Origin: Lineus longissimus
Taxonomy: Eukaryota; Nemertea; Pilidiophora; Heteronemertea; Lineidae
Assembly (NCBI RefSeq): GCF_910592395.1
Contig: NC_088310.1
Span: forward strand, 12,285,501 to 12,349,500
Length of the DNA stretch: 64,000 nt
Reading direction: 5' to 3'
The notes under the pieces are model-generated. The model made no database searches and had not been told where the DNA came from. It worked only from the letters and a program-made list of their open reading frames with translations. Below, one piece after another: positions 11,203 to 21,694 of this stretch (position 1 is the first letter of the stretch; each line of letters opens with the position of its first letter). The translations under genes and the position numbers were made by a program.

Positions 11203-11355
11203 TTAAAATGTCCTAGGATAAAATGTCCGGGAACAAAGGATTCTATTATGCGCTTCAATCTCTGAGCTATTGACTGTCAGGGTCTCTATAGAACCATATT
11301 GCAGAATACAATAGGGCCGGACACTTTTTCCAGGGGGGACACTTTTTACTTTTAC
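11203..11355. repeat. small inverted-repeat element (MITE-like)
   Basis: The left end carries AAAATGTCC twice (near 11206 and 11220, the second as ATAAAATGTCCGGG). The right end carries the inverse, GCCGGACACTTTTTCC and GGGGACACTTTTTAC, near 11312-11350. The arms are about 30 bases and imperfect. No coding capacity. No target duplication could be fixed. Confidence 0.5.
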
Positions 11356-11989
11356 ACCGGCCTCCATTTGTTTGTGTTTTGCGAGTTTAGACGGGAAGTC
11401 TCCTGCTTGAGCGATCGGTTATCGGATTTTAAGACTTAGGGCGCAACAGGTTGGTTGCACTGACTGGATTGATTGGATTGTGACTGAACGTTTTTTACTA
11501 GTTGAAGTTCAATGTTGTCGATTCCGTCGGATAATTTTTGAAGACGCGACTAACAGTCCGAATGTTTACATGAGTTCACAGGGAACAGTGGCACAGAAAG
11601 TAACGACTCAGCAGGCTTGACTAACTGACTTGGTGTTGGAGTTTAACCCGACACCCAAGGACCAGAAGTATTTGTGCAATGGGAAAATCGGCGCACACTT
11701 GTTGCACACATGCATTTGCAGCCGCCATTTTGAATTTCGAATGTTCGACACAGCCGGTACTTTCGGAGCCTTCAAAAAAGATCTAAGTTTGACTACAGTT
11801 GTAAAATGTAGGTGAGTGTAGTCCTTGAATAAAGCTTCGAAAAAAGGACGTGAGTAGGTAGAGATTAAAGTATCATATCGGCATTTAAAGAGGTAATATT
11901 AGAGGAGGTTATCGAGAGACACCTCCGTCATTGTTGTTGTTGTTGTTCATGATTTCACATTTTACAAGACCTGGGGCATGGCATTTAAC
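11356..11989. other. non-coding spacer with short GTT microsatellite
   Basis: No gene seen. A (GTT)5-6 run lies at about 11932-11948. A short plus-strand frame at 11630-11815 has no family resemblance. Confidence 0.4.
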
Positions 11990-12400
11990 GTGAAAAATGC
12001 AACATGATGAGCGTCACAAACAAGAAGAAAAAGATAGCTTTCTCTTACCAGATGGAAGGAGCAGCCCTTGTGAAGGTTAATGATTTCACCTACCTAGGAG
12101 TCCAATTCAAGAGCAGAGACGTTATACCAGATTAACAACCCTCCACAAGATTCTTGAGGGTAGCATGCAATTACATGTACCACCTGCATATCACTCCACC
12201 GCCAAGCCCCGCCCAAGCAAACGAGGCAACCCGCGCCAACTTATCATCACCAATTCCAACGCAAATGCCAACAAGTTCTCATTCGTCCAACAAACCACCC
12301 GAGACTGGAACAAATTCCCTGAGCATTTCGTAAGAGCAGAAGACACCAAGCTTCAAGACGCTCCTGAAAGATCACATGACCACAGCTCCAAACCCAGACA
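11990..12400 (+). pseudogene. LINE ORF2 3' end (CR1/L2/jockey group), internally deleted
   Basis: From 12003 the frame reads VTNKKKKIAFSYQMEGAA, then VNDFTYLGVQF. This is the region after the RT YxDD box that ends in the conserved F.YLGV strand. It breaks near 12120. From 12165 the terminal LINE domain is recognisable: RPSKRGNPRQ, then SFVQQTTRDWNKFPEHFVRA. The pattern F...T..DWN.LP is the usual ORF2 C-terminus of CR1/L2/jockey-group LINEs. The RT and endonuclease are missing. No 3' tail repeat or target duplication was found. It is a dead fragment. Confidence 0.6.
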
Positions 12401-12693
12401 CGTAATCCAAGAAGAATGATTTTATCCATCACTGTACATACATCTGCTGCACACCTTTTTTATCAAAATTTTATTTGAATAACCGGTGCACCGATTGAAC
12501 GACAGCCACATTTTGCAGCCATATCCCACAAGAGACATTGCAAATTAACCAACCAGATCCAGATCCAGACACACATCCTATTTTTGACCAATTTAACATC
12601 ATTTCTAGGACCAGTTTGGTTCAAAAGGTGGCGATGCCAGAACCTGCCTCGCATCCCAGACCTTAGACCAATAAGTACAGCAATGTACATGCT
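12401..12693. other. spacer bordering the Copia insertion
   Basis: No recognisable gene. It ends at the left target duplication of the Copia element (ACTTG, 12694-12698). Confidence 0.4.
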
Positions 12694-12698
12694 ACTTG

Positions 12699-12885
12699 TG
12701 TTAAACGCTCATACATGTACTCACCATTGATGTTGATTCCCGAATGCTGTAATGTCGTCACGTCATCCAAGAGACGCTCGCCCATCATTGTTGACTACGC
12801 CATCTCGTCACATCACAACTCCGTCACGATTACATCACGATGACGTCTATAAAGTCTCCAAGACGACCGTACTAATAAATTAACA
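12699..12885 (-). repeat. Copia 3' LTR (intact, 187 bp)
   Basis: This matches the split right-hand LTR over its length (23786-23896 joined to 27573-27659 after removing the LINE), apart from an 11-bp duplication (around GTATACATGTA) in the right copy and scattered substitutions. It starts TGTTAAACG and ends ATTAACA on the plus strand. It is preceded by target duplication ACTTG at 12694-12698. Confidence 0.88.
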
Positions 12886-12910
12886 TTCCCTCCTTTTCCT
12901 TCTCCTTTTT
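12886..12910 (-). promoter_or_regulatory. Copia polypurine tract
   Basis: On the minus strand this is an uninterrupted 24-base purine run (AAAAAGGAGAAGGAAAAGGA followed by GGGAA), ending exactly where the 3' LTR begins with TGTTAAT. The position and composition are those of the primer for plus-strand DNA synthesis in LTR retrotransposons. Confidence 0.85.
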
Positions 12911-13069
12911 GTATTATACTCCACAGCGACAATTTCATTTTCATTACTGCTCCAAATTAATTTAGCTCCTTAAAGTTAAACAACAACAAAGTTCAAAAGT
13001 CACTTGTAACTTCAACAATAAAGTTATGTACAGATTTCCAATGTTCCTAGGTGATCTAGACATCAAAAT

Positions 13070-14816
13070 CTATGCTCCCATTTTGGAACACAGATAGCAG
13101 TTCATTCCAGACGCTCCTCTTTTTGTCAAGCAATCTGCAAGTTGACTTTTTCCTGAACACCATCTCATTGATTCTACTTCTCTTCCGATCATTTCCTTAA
13201 TTGATCCTATGTCAATCCTTAGCCTCCTGTCATTTACCTGCTTTGTGGAGTAGACTGCTTCAACAAGGCTCTTGTTGTCCACAAATGCCACAATTGGCCT
13301 TTTTGCATCTGGAATTACTTCTGACAGCAATGCTTTTAAGAATACAGCTTCTTCCAATCATACAGCAAGCGCTAAACTTTCAGCTGCTAGTGTAGAGCGT
13401 ACGACTCGTTTAATCGTGTTGGCTCTGCATGAGATGGGACACACCTTTCCCTTGCAAGTGATGAATACAATAAGTCCCATGGCACTACTTACACCATCAG
13501 ACAAATTTGCCAAGGACGCGTCTGTGAAGACACACAGCTTCCACTCAGAAGAGTTGCCTAAGTCTCTGAATGTCACATACGAGACAATTTCTTTCAATTT
13601 CCTCATCATTTTCCTGGCACATACAAAATCCTGAACTGTGGCAGAGTTGTTCTTCATGCTCATGTCAATTATTTCAAATGCCATATCTGGTCCTGAACCA
13701 CGGATTATCCAATTCATTGATCCAAGCAGAGACCTGTAACCAGTTAGACCTTTGCAATCCAAATCTGCTTTCCTTTGCATTGTTTTCTCCAGCTCCATCC
13801 TGCCCACATCTACATTTTCAACGTAGTCAGTTTGATCAAGTATGATTCTGTCCTTGTTCTGATGAATCTGAAAACCAACGTATTAGAAGTCCTTCTCCTC
13901 AAGTTTACCAGCCAAGAATCGATCACGTAATGGAGTCATTACACTCTCGTCAAAGCTCACATCGCCTGCATGAAGGAAATCATCTATGTGACTGACAAAT
14001 ATTCCAATCAGCTTTCCATCTTCATCTTTTCTGTAGAACAAAGTAGGTTCAACAGTGCACTGTTGACACCCAAGCTCCTTCATCTGTGCACTGACTGACA
14101 TGTAGAATTGTCTCGACGCATCACTGAGTCCGTAAAGACATCTCTTCGGCTTCCATACATGACAATCTTTCACATGGGCTTCCTTCGGTGGAGTGATGTA
14201 CACATCTCGCTGCATTTCGTCTCCTTGCAGAAAGGCCGACTTGATATCTGTTGTCTTGATTTTCCAATGCTTGTTAGCTGCTATAGTCAAGAACAAACGC
14301 ATTGCACTCTTGCTTACTGTAGGTGAATCACACTGTATGTTTTCTTTCTCTTCAAATCCTCTTGCCACAAGCCTAGCTCTGGGGTTTCCATTCTTTAGAG
14401 TTAGGACCCATCTTGTTGATATACAGCTTTGTCCATAATATGGCACCTCTTCATATGTCTTGAAATCCTGCAATTTCTTCAGTTCCAGCGCTTTAGCTTC
14501 ATAGCATTCCTTACTATCCTGCTGTTCCTTGGTCAAGAAAGCCACATATACATCACAGCCATCACAATCGCAGGTCTTTGTCTTCTTTGTTCTAGTAGAC
14601 TTTCTTGTCTGAACTGGGAGATCTCCTGCTTCAATATCTCTAGGCTCAGTACGTCCTTCCTCTTCTGTCTGTACATTGCTTCGATCTGTGCTTGATCTGT
14701 TTTCTTCAGCATCTTTATTCGCTCCTACAGTCTGCCTGTCAGCTTCATCTTGTAGCTGACCTTGATTTGATGCATCCTTCAAATCTTCAGCAAATGCTAG
14801 CTGTTGTTCATCATGT
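13070..14816 (-). pseudogene. Copia pol 3' part: reverse transcriptase and RNase H, with stop codons
   Basis: From 14782 a linker leads into the Copia RT: TRWVLTLKNG, ARLVARGFEEKENIQCDSPT, TTDIKSAFLQGDEMQRDVYI, KRCLYGLSDASRQFY, and the catalytic box as SHIDDFLHAGD (canonical YVDD replaced by HIDD). An in-frame TAA near 13883 and a TGA near 13358 interrupt it. The continuation carries LLGSMNWIIRGSGPDMAFE, then RNase H acidic residues (VFTDASLAN, STLAAESLAL, AFVDNKSLVEAV) and a C-terminal QLADCLTKRGA before the stop at 13070. Upstream the frame runs directly into the target site of the Gypsy insertion and resumes at 21695. The copy is inactive. Confidence 0.85.
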
Positions 14817-14821
14817 GAAGT

Positions 14822-14972
14822 TGTAGATTGATGCTTGTCTCTGTCCTATAGACGTTTAGTTCACTTGCTGTAACACTAGGTGTCTCCACGGGCACCTCGG
14901 AGATTGAAGATGGATGAATAAACACCGCTCGAAGATATGTCATCTTATTGTCCATTTCATGAGCAAACTATA
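14822..14972 (+). repeat. Gypsy 5' LTR (151 bp)
   Basis: Identical to the 3' LTR except for CTATAG versus CTCAAG near 14847. It ends GCAAACTATA and is followed directly by the primer-binding site. At 151 bp it is short for this superfamily. Confidence 0.95.
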
Positions 14973-14984
14973 TGGTGTCAGGGA
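14973..14984 (+). promoter_or_regulatory. Gypsy primer-binding site
   Basis: TGGTGTCAGGGA begins immediately after the 5' LTR. The TGG start complements a tRNA CCA end, and the first nine bases are compatible with the 3' end of a leucine tRNA; the tRNA identity is inference. Confidence 0.75.
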
Positions 14985-15179
14985 TTTTCCATCAGCCCGA
15001 TGGAAAAGACTATGAACAATCGTTCACATTAGTGTCAACCGTGTAAGGTCGCTGGAACCGGACAAAACCGGCCAGAGAACTCGCCCATGATTCCCGAAAA
15101 AAATCACGAGTGTGCATTCAACATGTCTGTGTACATGGTATAGTACATTGCACACGGCTGCACTGAAAACCACTACAAG

Positions 15180-15804
15180 ATGGCTGACTCCAGACTTCGC
15201 AAGCCAGCACCACTTTCCTTCGAGGGAAATGTAGCAGAAAACTGGCGTGTGTTCAAGAGAGAGTATGACATTTTCGTAAATGCTGGTTTTAGTGACAAAG
15301 GTGATGCAGTGAAAGCTGCAATCTTGCTCAACTTAGCAGGATCTGAGGCGATAGAACGGGAACGCTCATTTCATTATGTTCCAGGCATACCAGAGCGTGC
15401 CAACCCTGCTGGAGGCGTATTCCCTACAGTACCAGGTGAATCACGGGATGATCCTGAAGTTCTCAAGCGTAAATTCGGTGAACTCTAACCCTCGCACGAA
15501 CATAATCCTAGAACGTTTCAAGTTCAATTCAAGGATTCAAAAGGACGGTGAAGCATTCGTTACGTTCCTGTCAGATCTCAAAAACAAAGCCAGCTCATGC
15601 GAGTTCGGTGATCTGCATGACCAAATGGTCCGAGATAGGATTGTAACCGGTTTACGCAAAGAAAACGTCAGAAAAATTATACTCCGGGAAAACGATCTCA
15701 CACTCGAAGGAGCGATTCGAATCTGCCAAATACATGAAGTGTCCGAACGGGACGCAAAAGAAATCAATCCGAACAAGGAAGTACACATTGTGAAAAAGAA
15801 TGAA
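15180..15804 (+). pseudogene. Gypsy gag (capsid region), frameshifted
   Basis: The frame starts with ATG at 15180 (MADSRLRKPAPLSFEGN) and continues NWRVFKREYDIFVNAGF, a Ty3/Gypsy capsid start. Near 15478 the reading shifts by one: the first frame ends KRKFGEL-stop, while the second continues NPRTNIILERFKFNSR, then FVTFLSDLKNKASSCEFG and DRIVTGLRKENVRKIILREN. These are the conserved capsid helices. The coding region is then interrupted at 15805 by a 1.47-kb insertion, and it resumes in frame at 17281 with the zinc-knuckle region. Removing the insertion and one GAA duplication joins the codons cleanly. Confidence 0.85.
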
Positions 15805-17277
15805 ACGGCCAAGGGCCATTGTGCTCACCGTATAGATAGTTAGTGCTTTGGAATTCATCCAGGTTAAGAAACATTGTACATGTATAGTATATAGGTCAAA
15901 CCAAAGTCGGTATGACATGTGATGTATCGCTGCTTGGATTAAGTACCATAAGAATATCATCAGAAAAGGTCACTAATAAACGAGATATTGCACTTTTTAC
16001 CTATTTTAGTTTTGGCCTCCTGGTGGCCAAGTTAAGTACCAGATCAGATCAAAATTTGCTGTCCGAGGTAACATGACGTAGGGAGTCATATGTACCAAAT
16101 TTCAAGTTCATAGCTTTAGTGGTTAAGAAACGTGCCATAGTTACAATCAAACGACCAATTTACGCCATTTGACCTCTGTGACCTTGAAAAGCAGGTCAAA
16201 TCGAAAACTCATACAATATGTGATGTATCCTTGCTAGGAGAACCTACCATAAAGATGTTATTGAAAACGAATCACTAATAAGCGAGATATCACACTTTCT
16301 AGGTTTTCACTTTTGGCCCCATGGTGGCCAAGTCGAGAATCAGACTGGACTGAAATCAGGGTCAGCGGTCAGCTGACCTAGGGGGTCCTTTGTACAAAGT
16401 CTCAAGTTCATAGCTTTAGGGGTTAACAAACGTTCCACAGTTATGCTCAAATGCCCAATGTATGCCATTTGACCTCTGTGACCTTGACAGGTACGTTAAA
16501 TCAAAAACCCGTATCATATGTGATGTATCCTTGCTTAGAGTATCTACCATAAGATTTTTACCAAAAGCTAATCAGTAATAAGCGAGATATGGCACTATTC
16601 ACATTTTTGGTTTTGGCCCCCTGGTGGCCAAGTTAAGAATCAGCCCGGACCGAAAATCAGTGTCACAGGTCATCTGACCTAGGGGGTCATGTGTACCAAG
16701 TTTAAAGTTCATAGCTTTAGTGGTAAAGAAACGTGCCATATTTACACACAAACGGCCAATTCACACCATTTGACCTCTGTGACCTTGAAAAGTACGCCAC
16801 ATCGACCTGATTTTTTGTCAACATGTAGAACTACGTAACAGGTATCTACATACCAAATTTAAAGACTATAGGACGAATAAAGACAAAACGTGCCACTATC
16901 GGTGAAATTTTAGAGTTTGACCTCTGTGACCTTGACAAGTAAGTCAATTCAAAAACCCGTATGATATGTGATGTATCCTTGCTAGGGGTACCCACCATAA
17001 AAATTTTAGCAAAAACAAATCAGTAATAAACGACTTATCTCACTTTTTAAGTTTTTGGTTTTAGCCCCCTGGTGGCCAGGTGAAGAATCAGACTGGACCG
17101 AAATTCGCTGCCAGAGGTCATGTGACGTAGGTCATAGTGTATACAAAGTTTTAAGTTCATAGCACAAGCGGTTAAGAAACGTGCCACACAGGATACGGAC
17201 GACGGACGACGGACGACGACGACGACGACGACGACACAGGGCTATGGTATAGACTCCCCTGACGGTGAGCCAAAAAG
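15805..17277 (-). mobile_element. 300-bp-unit tandem element inserted in Gypsy gag (family copy A)
   Basis: A non-coding element made of about four diverged units of roughly 300 bp. Recurring landmarks are GACCTCTGTGACCTTG (near 16171, 16470, 16771, 16918), GTGATGTATCC (15919, 16220, 16519, 16970) and CTGGTGGCCAAG (16020, 16321, 16621, 17070). The spacing is close to 300, with one 450-base step. One end is a (GAC)n microsatellite (17200-17236) followed by GGTGAGCC; the other is GGGCCATTGTGCTCACC. The 3-bp duplication GAA (15802-15804, 17278-17280) and the restored gag frame define the ends. Copies of the same family lie at 57376-58293 and, by its ends, at 52441-59043. Listed as minus to match the orientation of the other two. 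Confidence 0.8.
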
Positions 17278-17280
17278 GAA

Positions 17281-20200
17281 CGCTACTCCAAGCCAGCCGC
17301 GTCAAAAGCTGCCAAATCGGGCAGTACCGGTTCTTGTGGTAATTGTGGTACGTCGCACGCAACTGATCGTCGTGAACAGTGTCCAGCTTTTGGTAAGCAA
17401 TGTCAAAAGTGTGAAAAATGGAACCACTGGGGTTCAGTCTGTCGATCATCTGGCAAACTGGCACACAAAGGCGCTAGTAAGAAACATTTCTTTGGTAAAA
17501 CAAAGAAATATGTTCATAAGTTAGAACCTGACTCAGATGAGGACTTTTTCATAGAATCAGTCAATTGTCCAACCACGAAAGAGGACATTCATGCGGTACT
17601 ACTTCTCAACGGAGTGAAGACAAAGGTGAAGTTAGACACTGGGGCCAAATGCAACATAATTAGCCTCTCCAAACTTCACTGTCTAAAAGGAACACTTGAT
17701 CGTTCTAAAACCGTGACACTCGTAGGATTTGGTGGCCATAAGACTAAATCTGTCGGTCAAGCAATCGTTACCTGTGAGCCTAAGGGTAATGGTAAAGTGA
17801 ACATCGCATTCCTGGTAGTCGATCGGGACGTAAGGACACTCCTGGGCCTACAAGACTGTCTGAAACTGGGCCTCAGAAGTTTTCGAAGTTCATTCAGGTA
17901 CACCTGACATGCCTGAATCACCATTGCCAGGAGTACTCACTGACTTTCCTGAACTATTTGATGGTAAACTTGGAAAGTTACCTGTCAAATACCACATCAA
18001 GCTTGATCCGGACGTGCAACCAGTCGTGCGCCCTGTGCGCAATGTTCCTCACGCAATCAAGGACAAGTTGAAGGATAAACTCGACGACATGGTAAAACAG
18101 GGGATAATTGCACCAGTTACCGACCCAACTGATTGGGTATCTCTCTCGTCGTTATAACCAAGAAAGGGACTGATCATTCACGGGTATGTCTTGATCCGGC
18201 TGATCTGAATAAAGCCATCAAGAGGCCACATTACCCGATGAAAACTATCGAGCAAGTAGCTGCTTCAATGCCGAACGCTAAGTCTTTCACAGTCATAGAC
18301 TTGAGTCAAGCTTTCTACCAGATTCCATTGGATAAGGAGTCGTCGTATTTCACCTGCTTTGGGACTCCTTTTGGTAGATTTCGTTACTTGAGAATGCCTA
18401 TGGGGATTTCCTCCGCACCGGAAGTCCACCAGCAAGCCATGGACCATCTCTTAGACCGGTACCCAGCTGAAGCCATCATGGACGATATGATCATTCATGG
18501 TGACAATGAAACTGAGCATGATGAGAATGTGAAACGCGTATGTGAGAGATTGGTTGAAATCGGGGCCAAAGCTTCACGTCGTAAACTCAAGTACAAATTA
18601 CCGAAAGTACAATATCATGGTCACTATCTAACTGATCATGGTCTTGAGCCCGATCACGAGAAAGCGGAAGCGATAGTGAACATGCCTGATCCTGAAAACA
18701 CTACTGACTTACTTCGATTTCTCGGAATGGTGAAATACTTGTGTAAGTTCATACCTAATTTGAGCAATAAAGCTGAGCAGCTCAATGCTTTGCTTCACAA
18801 GGATCGAGCATGGGTGTGGGATGACCCACAGAAGCAATCCTTCAAAGCTGTGAAGGACGCCATCGCTAACGCTACATCGCTCTCATATCACGATGTAAAG
18901 AAGGATGTCGTGCTAACATGTGACGCTTCGAAAGGTGGATTGGGAGCCGCGTGTCTGCAGGATGACCGCCCTATAGCATTCGCATCACGCGCTCTAAGTG
19001 ATTCAGAACAACGCTACGCTCAAATCGAGAAAGAGTTGCTAGCCGTAACCTTTGCAAGTGAAACATTCTATCCGTACGTTTATTCCAAGAACGTGGTCAT
19101 AGAGACTGACCATCTACCTCTGGTCAGTATTGTGAAGAAGCCACTAGCCAGTGCACCGGCTAGGCTTCAGCGACTCTTATTGCGCTTGCAGCGTTTCAAG
19201 ATAACGCTTGTCTACAAGAAAGGGAAAGAACTATTCTTAGCGGACACTCTATCGCGCGCATACCTACCGAGCACTGACAAACCAGAAACCGAATGGGACG
19301 ATTATGAAGTACTAACTGTGCTACCCATATCTGACAACAAACTGGAACAGGTCCGATCTGAAACCGCGAAAGACAACGTCTTGGTGAAGTTGAGTAAAAT
19401 CCTTTACTCAGGTTGGCCTCTGAATCAGAAAAACACTGATCCAGATCTTGCTCCGTACTATCATTTCCGTGATGAACTCATGTGTGATAGTGGTGTAATT
19501 TTCAAGGGTCATAAGATAGTTGTGCCTGAACAGCTAAGAGCTGAATTTATCAAGAAATCACACGCTGCGCATTTAGCATGTGATAGAACCATTCAGCGCG
19601 CGAGAGAAGTCATGTTCTGGCCTAACATGTCAAAAGACATCGAGAAATTTGTAATTTCTTGTACTGTATGCCAGGGTCTGAAAAACCACCAACAGCGTGA
19701 ACCACTAGAGCTGTACCCAGTGCCAAACCATCCTTGGGAGGTTGTAGGCTCTGACTTGTTTGAATGGAACAATGACCAATACATGGTCACCATTGATTCC
19801 TACTCTGGTTGGTTCGAAATAGACAAAATGTTGAGTACCACCATCTCTGCTGTGGTGAAGAAGTTAAAGGTACACTTCTCCAGATTTGGAATCCTTATCA
19901 TGTTAATTTCAGATCCTGGGCCACAGTATCGCTCGAAATAGTTTGAGTCATTCACCCAAGATTGGGGAATTCAGCACTGTATGAGCAGTCCGTACTTTCA
20001 TTCAAGCAACGGGTTAGCTGAAAAGGCAGTCCAGTCAGCGAAACGTTTGTTGGAAAAATCTAGGAAGGAAAATTCTGATTTTCACCTAAATTTGCGCCAC
20101 TGGAGAAATACTCCACGTGATGCTGTGTTGCGATCTCCTGCACAGCGAAATTTGAGTAGAAGTACCAAAACTGACCTGCCTATAGCTAAATCATTGCTTC

Positions 20201-20719
20201 AACCAGAGGTAGTTGCACCTACCCAGGTTCACCAACGTCTCACTGATTTGAGACAGGTTCAGAAGAAACCTATTGATCAAAGGTCAAGGCCTTTGGCACC
20301 CTTGATCTCTGGTGACAATGTTCGGATGCAGACTAAGAAAGGCTTTGAAACTCCTGCGGTTGTAGTCCGAGCAGCAGATCAACCTAGGTACTACATTGTC
20401 CCCAGGCAGTAGAGTGTATCAAAGGAACCGAAGACATCTGTTGAAAGTGCCAAATTCTGTTACTGTAAGGCAGCCTGTAAACCATCAAGGGGAGGAAAAT
20501 GTAAACTCAGGAAATAGCTTAGGAATCTCTCAACCAGCTGCAACTCTTGATTATCAGTACAGTAATACTTCAGTTGATAACACACCACCAGCTACTGATC
20601 CTGTAGCAGTAAATGCACCTACTCCTGTAGCTACTGGCTTACAAACTAGATCAACTGGGACTACTAGCAGTGGTAGAGTTGTTAGACCACCTGCCAGGTT
20701 TAATGATTTTGTGAAGTAA
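17281..20719 (+). pseudogene. Gypsy gag zinc knuckles and pol (protease, RT, RNase H, integrase)
   Basis: The region opens with nucleocapsid zinc motifs (SCGNCGTSHATDRREQCPAF, CQKCEKWNHWGSVC). The protease active site follows at about 17632 (KLDTGAKCNIIS; DTG intact). After frame breaks near 17875 and 18140 the RT runs from about 17930: VITKKGTDHSRVCLDPADLN, FTVIDLSQAFYQIPLD, RYLRMPMGISSAPEV and the catalytic box AIMDDMIIHGD. RNase H has TCDASKGGLGA and ATETDHLPL-type residues (IETDHLPL). The integrase has the HHCC zinc finger (HAAHLACD, CTVCQ) and the D,D,E residues (GSDLFEW, SDPGPQYRS, SSNGLAEKAV). A TAG at 19939-19941 falls between the second D and the E. A last frame break near 20400 precedes the C-terminus (TRSTGTTSSGRVVRPPARFN). 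Domains are complete but the coding is broken. Confidence 0.92.
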
Positions 20720-21527
20720 TTGTAATTGGTTCGTTGAGATGTGTGATTTGAAATCTAGAGCCAACAGACATTATGAGTAAACTTCATAGCATTACTGTAA
20801 ATGCAACCCGGTCATGTCATTGTGTATGTATGCAAACCTTGTGTTTTAGTACGATTAGAATTATGGTTTTTCTACTATACTACCACTTGTTTTCGCATCT
20901 TGTGTGTATTCTCGCTGTATCATGATGAATATGTTTTTCTACCATACTGCTACTATTGTGTGTCTTGTTGTAAACCATTCTCATGTTTTGTTGCATACTA
21001 TAGGCCTACCATAATCGTTTAAGGCTTTCATGTTTTGTAAGAGTATTTATGCCTCATCAGGTATTTCGTTTGACTATCAGATTTTACTCAATTAGAGAAT
21101 CAGAGAGACATTTTCGTTTGAAGTAGAGTTACTTGTGACATTGGGTGATATGAATAAAGACTAGTAAATACTTTTACTTCAGTTTTGTACAGAAAGGCCT
21201 AGTGTAAATGTACATGGGGTTTTCAGTAAAAGCAATTGCTAGTCTTTATTCATATCACCCATTGAACTGTGTACTGTAAAGTTTACTAAGACTAGGCGTA
21301 GCTAAGCTGACCGCTTATGAAAGATGGTATACCCTGGACTTTTGATATTGATGTGTTGAGGCACGATTTATAGTCTCTGTGTATTTGGAATTTGCTATAC
21401 ATGCAAGTCTTATTCAGACAATTAGGTTCTTACTGAAAGACAAATTTATACAGGTAGACCCTACTAGTTATTAGGGGTATTCTTTAGTGAGTGTAACATT
21501 TAATTTTGACTCCCAGTCTAAAATCAC
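20720..21527 (+). other. Gypsy 3' untranslated region
   Basis: About 0.8 kb between the end of pol and the polypurine tract, with no env-like frame. It contains the inverted repeat at 21142-21261. T-rich frames such as 20801-21022 are not protein-like. Confidence 0.6.
21142..21261. repeat. 120-bp inverted-repeat element inside Gypsy 3' UTR
   Basis: TGGGTGATATGAATAAAGAC continues through CTAG to 21164, and its exact 23-base reverse complement lies at 21239-21261. The 74-base interior has no coding potential. It may be a small MITE or a structured RNA element of the retrotransposon; no clear target duplication is visible. Confidence 0.75.
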
Positions 21528-21538
21528 AAAGGGGAGGA
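21528..21538 (+). promoter_or_regulatory. Gypsy polypurine tract
   Basis: AAAGGGGAGGA lies directly against the start of the 3' LTR (TGTAGATT), the standard position for the plus-strand primer. Confidence 0.88.
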
Positions 21539-21689
21539 TGTAGATTGATGCTTGTCTCTGTCCTCAAGACGTTTAGTTCACTTGCTGTAACACTAGGTGT
21601 CTCCACGGGCACCTCGGAGATTGAAGATGGATGAATAAACACCGCTCGAAGATATGTCATCTTATTGTCCATTTCATGAGCAAACTATA
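21539..21689 (+). repeat. Gypsy 3' LTR (151 bp)
   Basis: The partner of the LTR at 14822-14972, with two differences. It is followed by the target duplication GAAGT (21690-21694), after which Copia coding resumes. Confidence 0.95.
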
Positions 21690-21694
21690 GAAGT

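Larger units (their letters stand above)
14822..21689 (+). mobile_element. Ty3/Gypsy LTR retrotransposon, full length but disrupted
   Basis: It is bounded by two 151-bp LTRs (14822-14972 and 21539-21689) starting TGTAGATTGATGC and ending GCAAACTATA. These differ at 2 positions, which implies a recent insertion. The 5-bp duplication GAAGT lies at 14817-14821 and 21690-21694. Deleting the element and one duplication restores the Copia reading frame. A primer-binding site follows the left LTR and a polypurine tract precedes the right one. The gene order gag, zinc knuckles, protease, RT, RNase H, integrase is that of Ty3/Gypsy. A 1.47-kb foreign element interrupts gag, and frame breaks occur near 15478, 17875, 18140 and 20400, with a stop at 19939-19941. 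Confidence 0.93.

Noticed and set aside
17200-17236. (GAC)n run as an independent microsatellite
   Set aside because: It stands at the same relative position near the end of two copies of the 300-bp-unit element, so it is part of that element.
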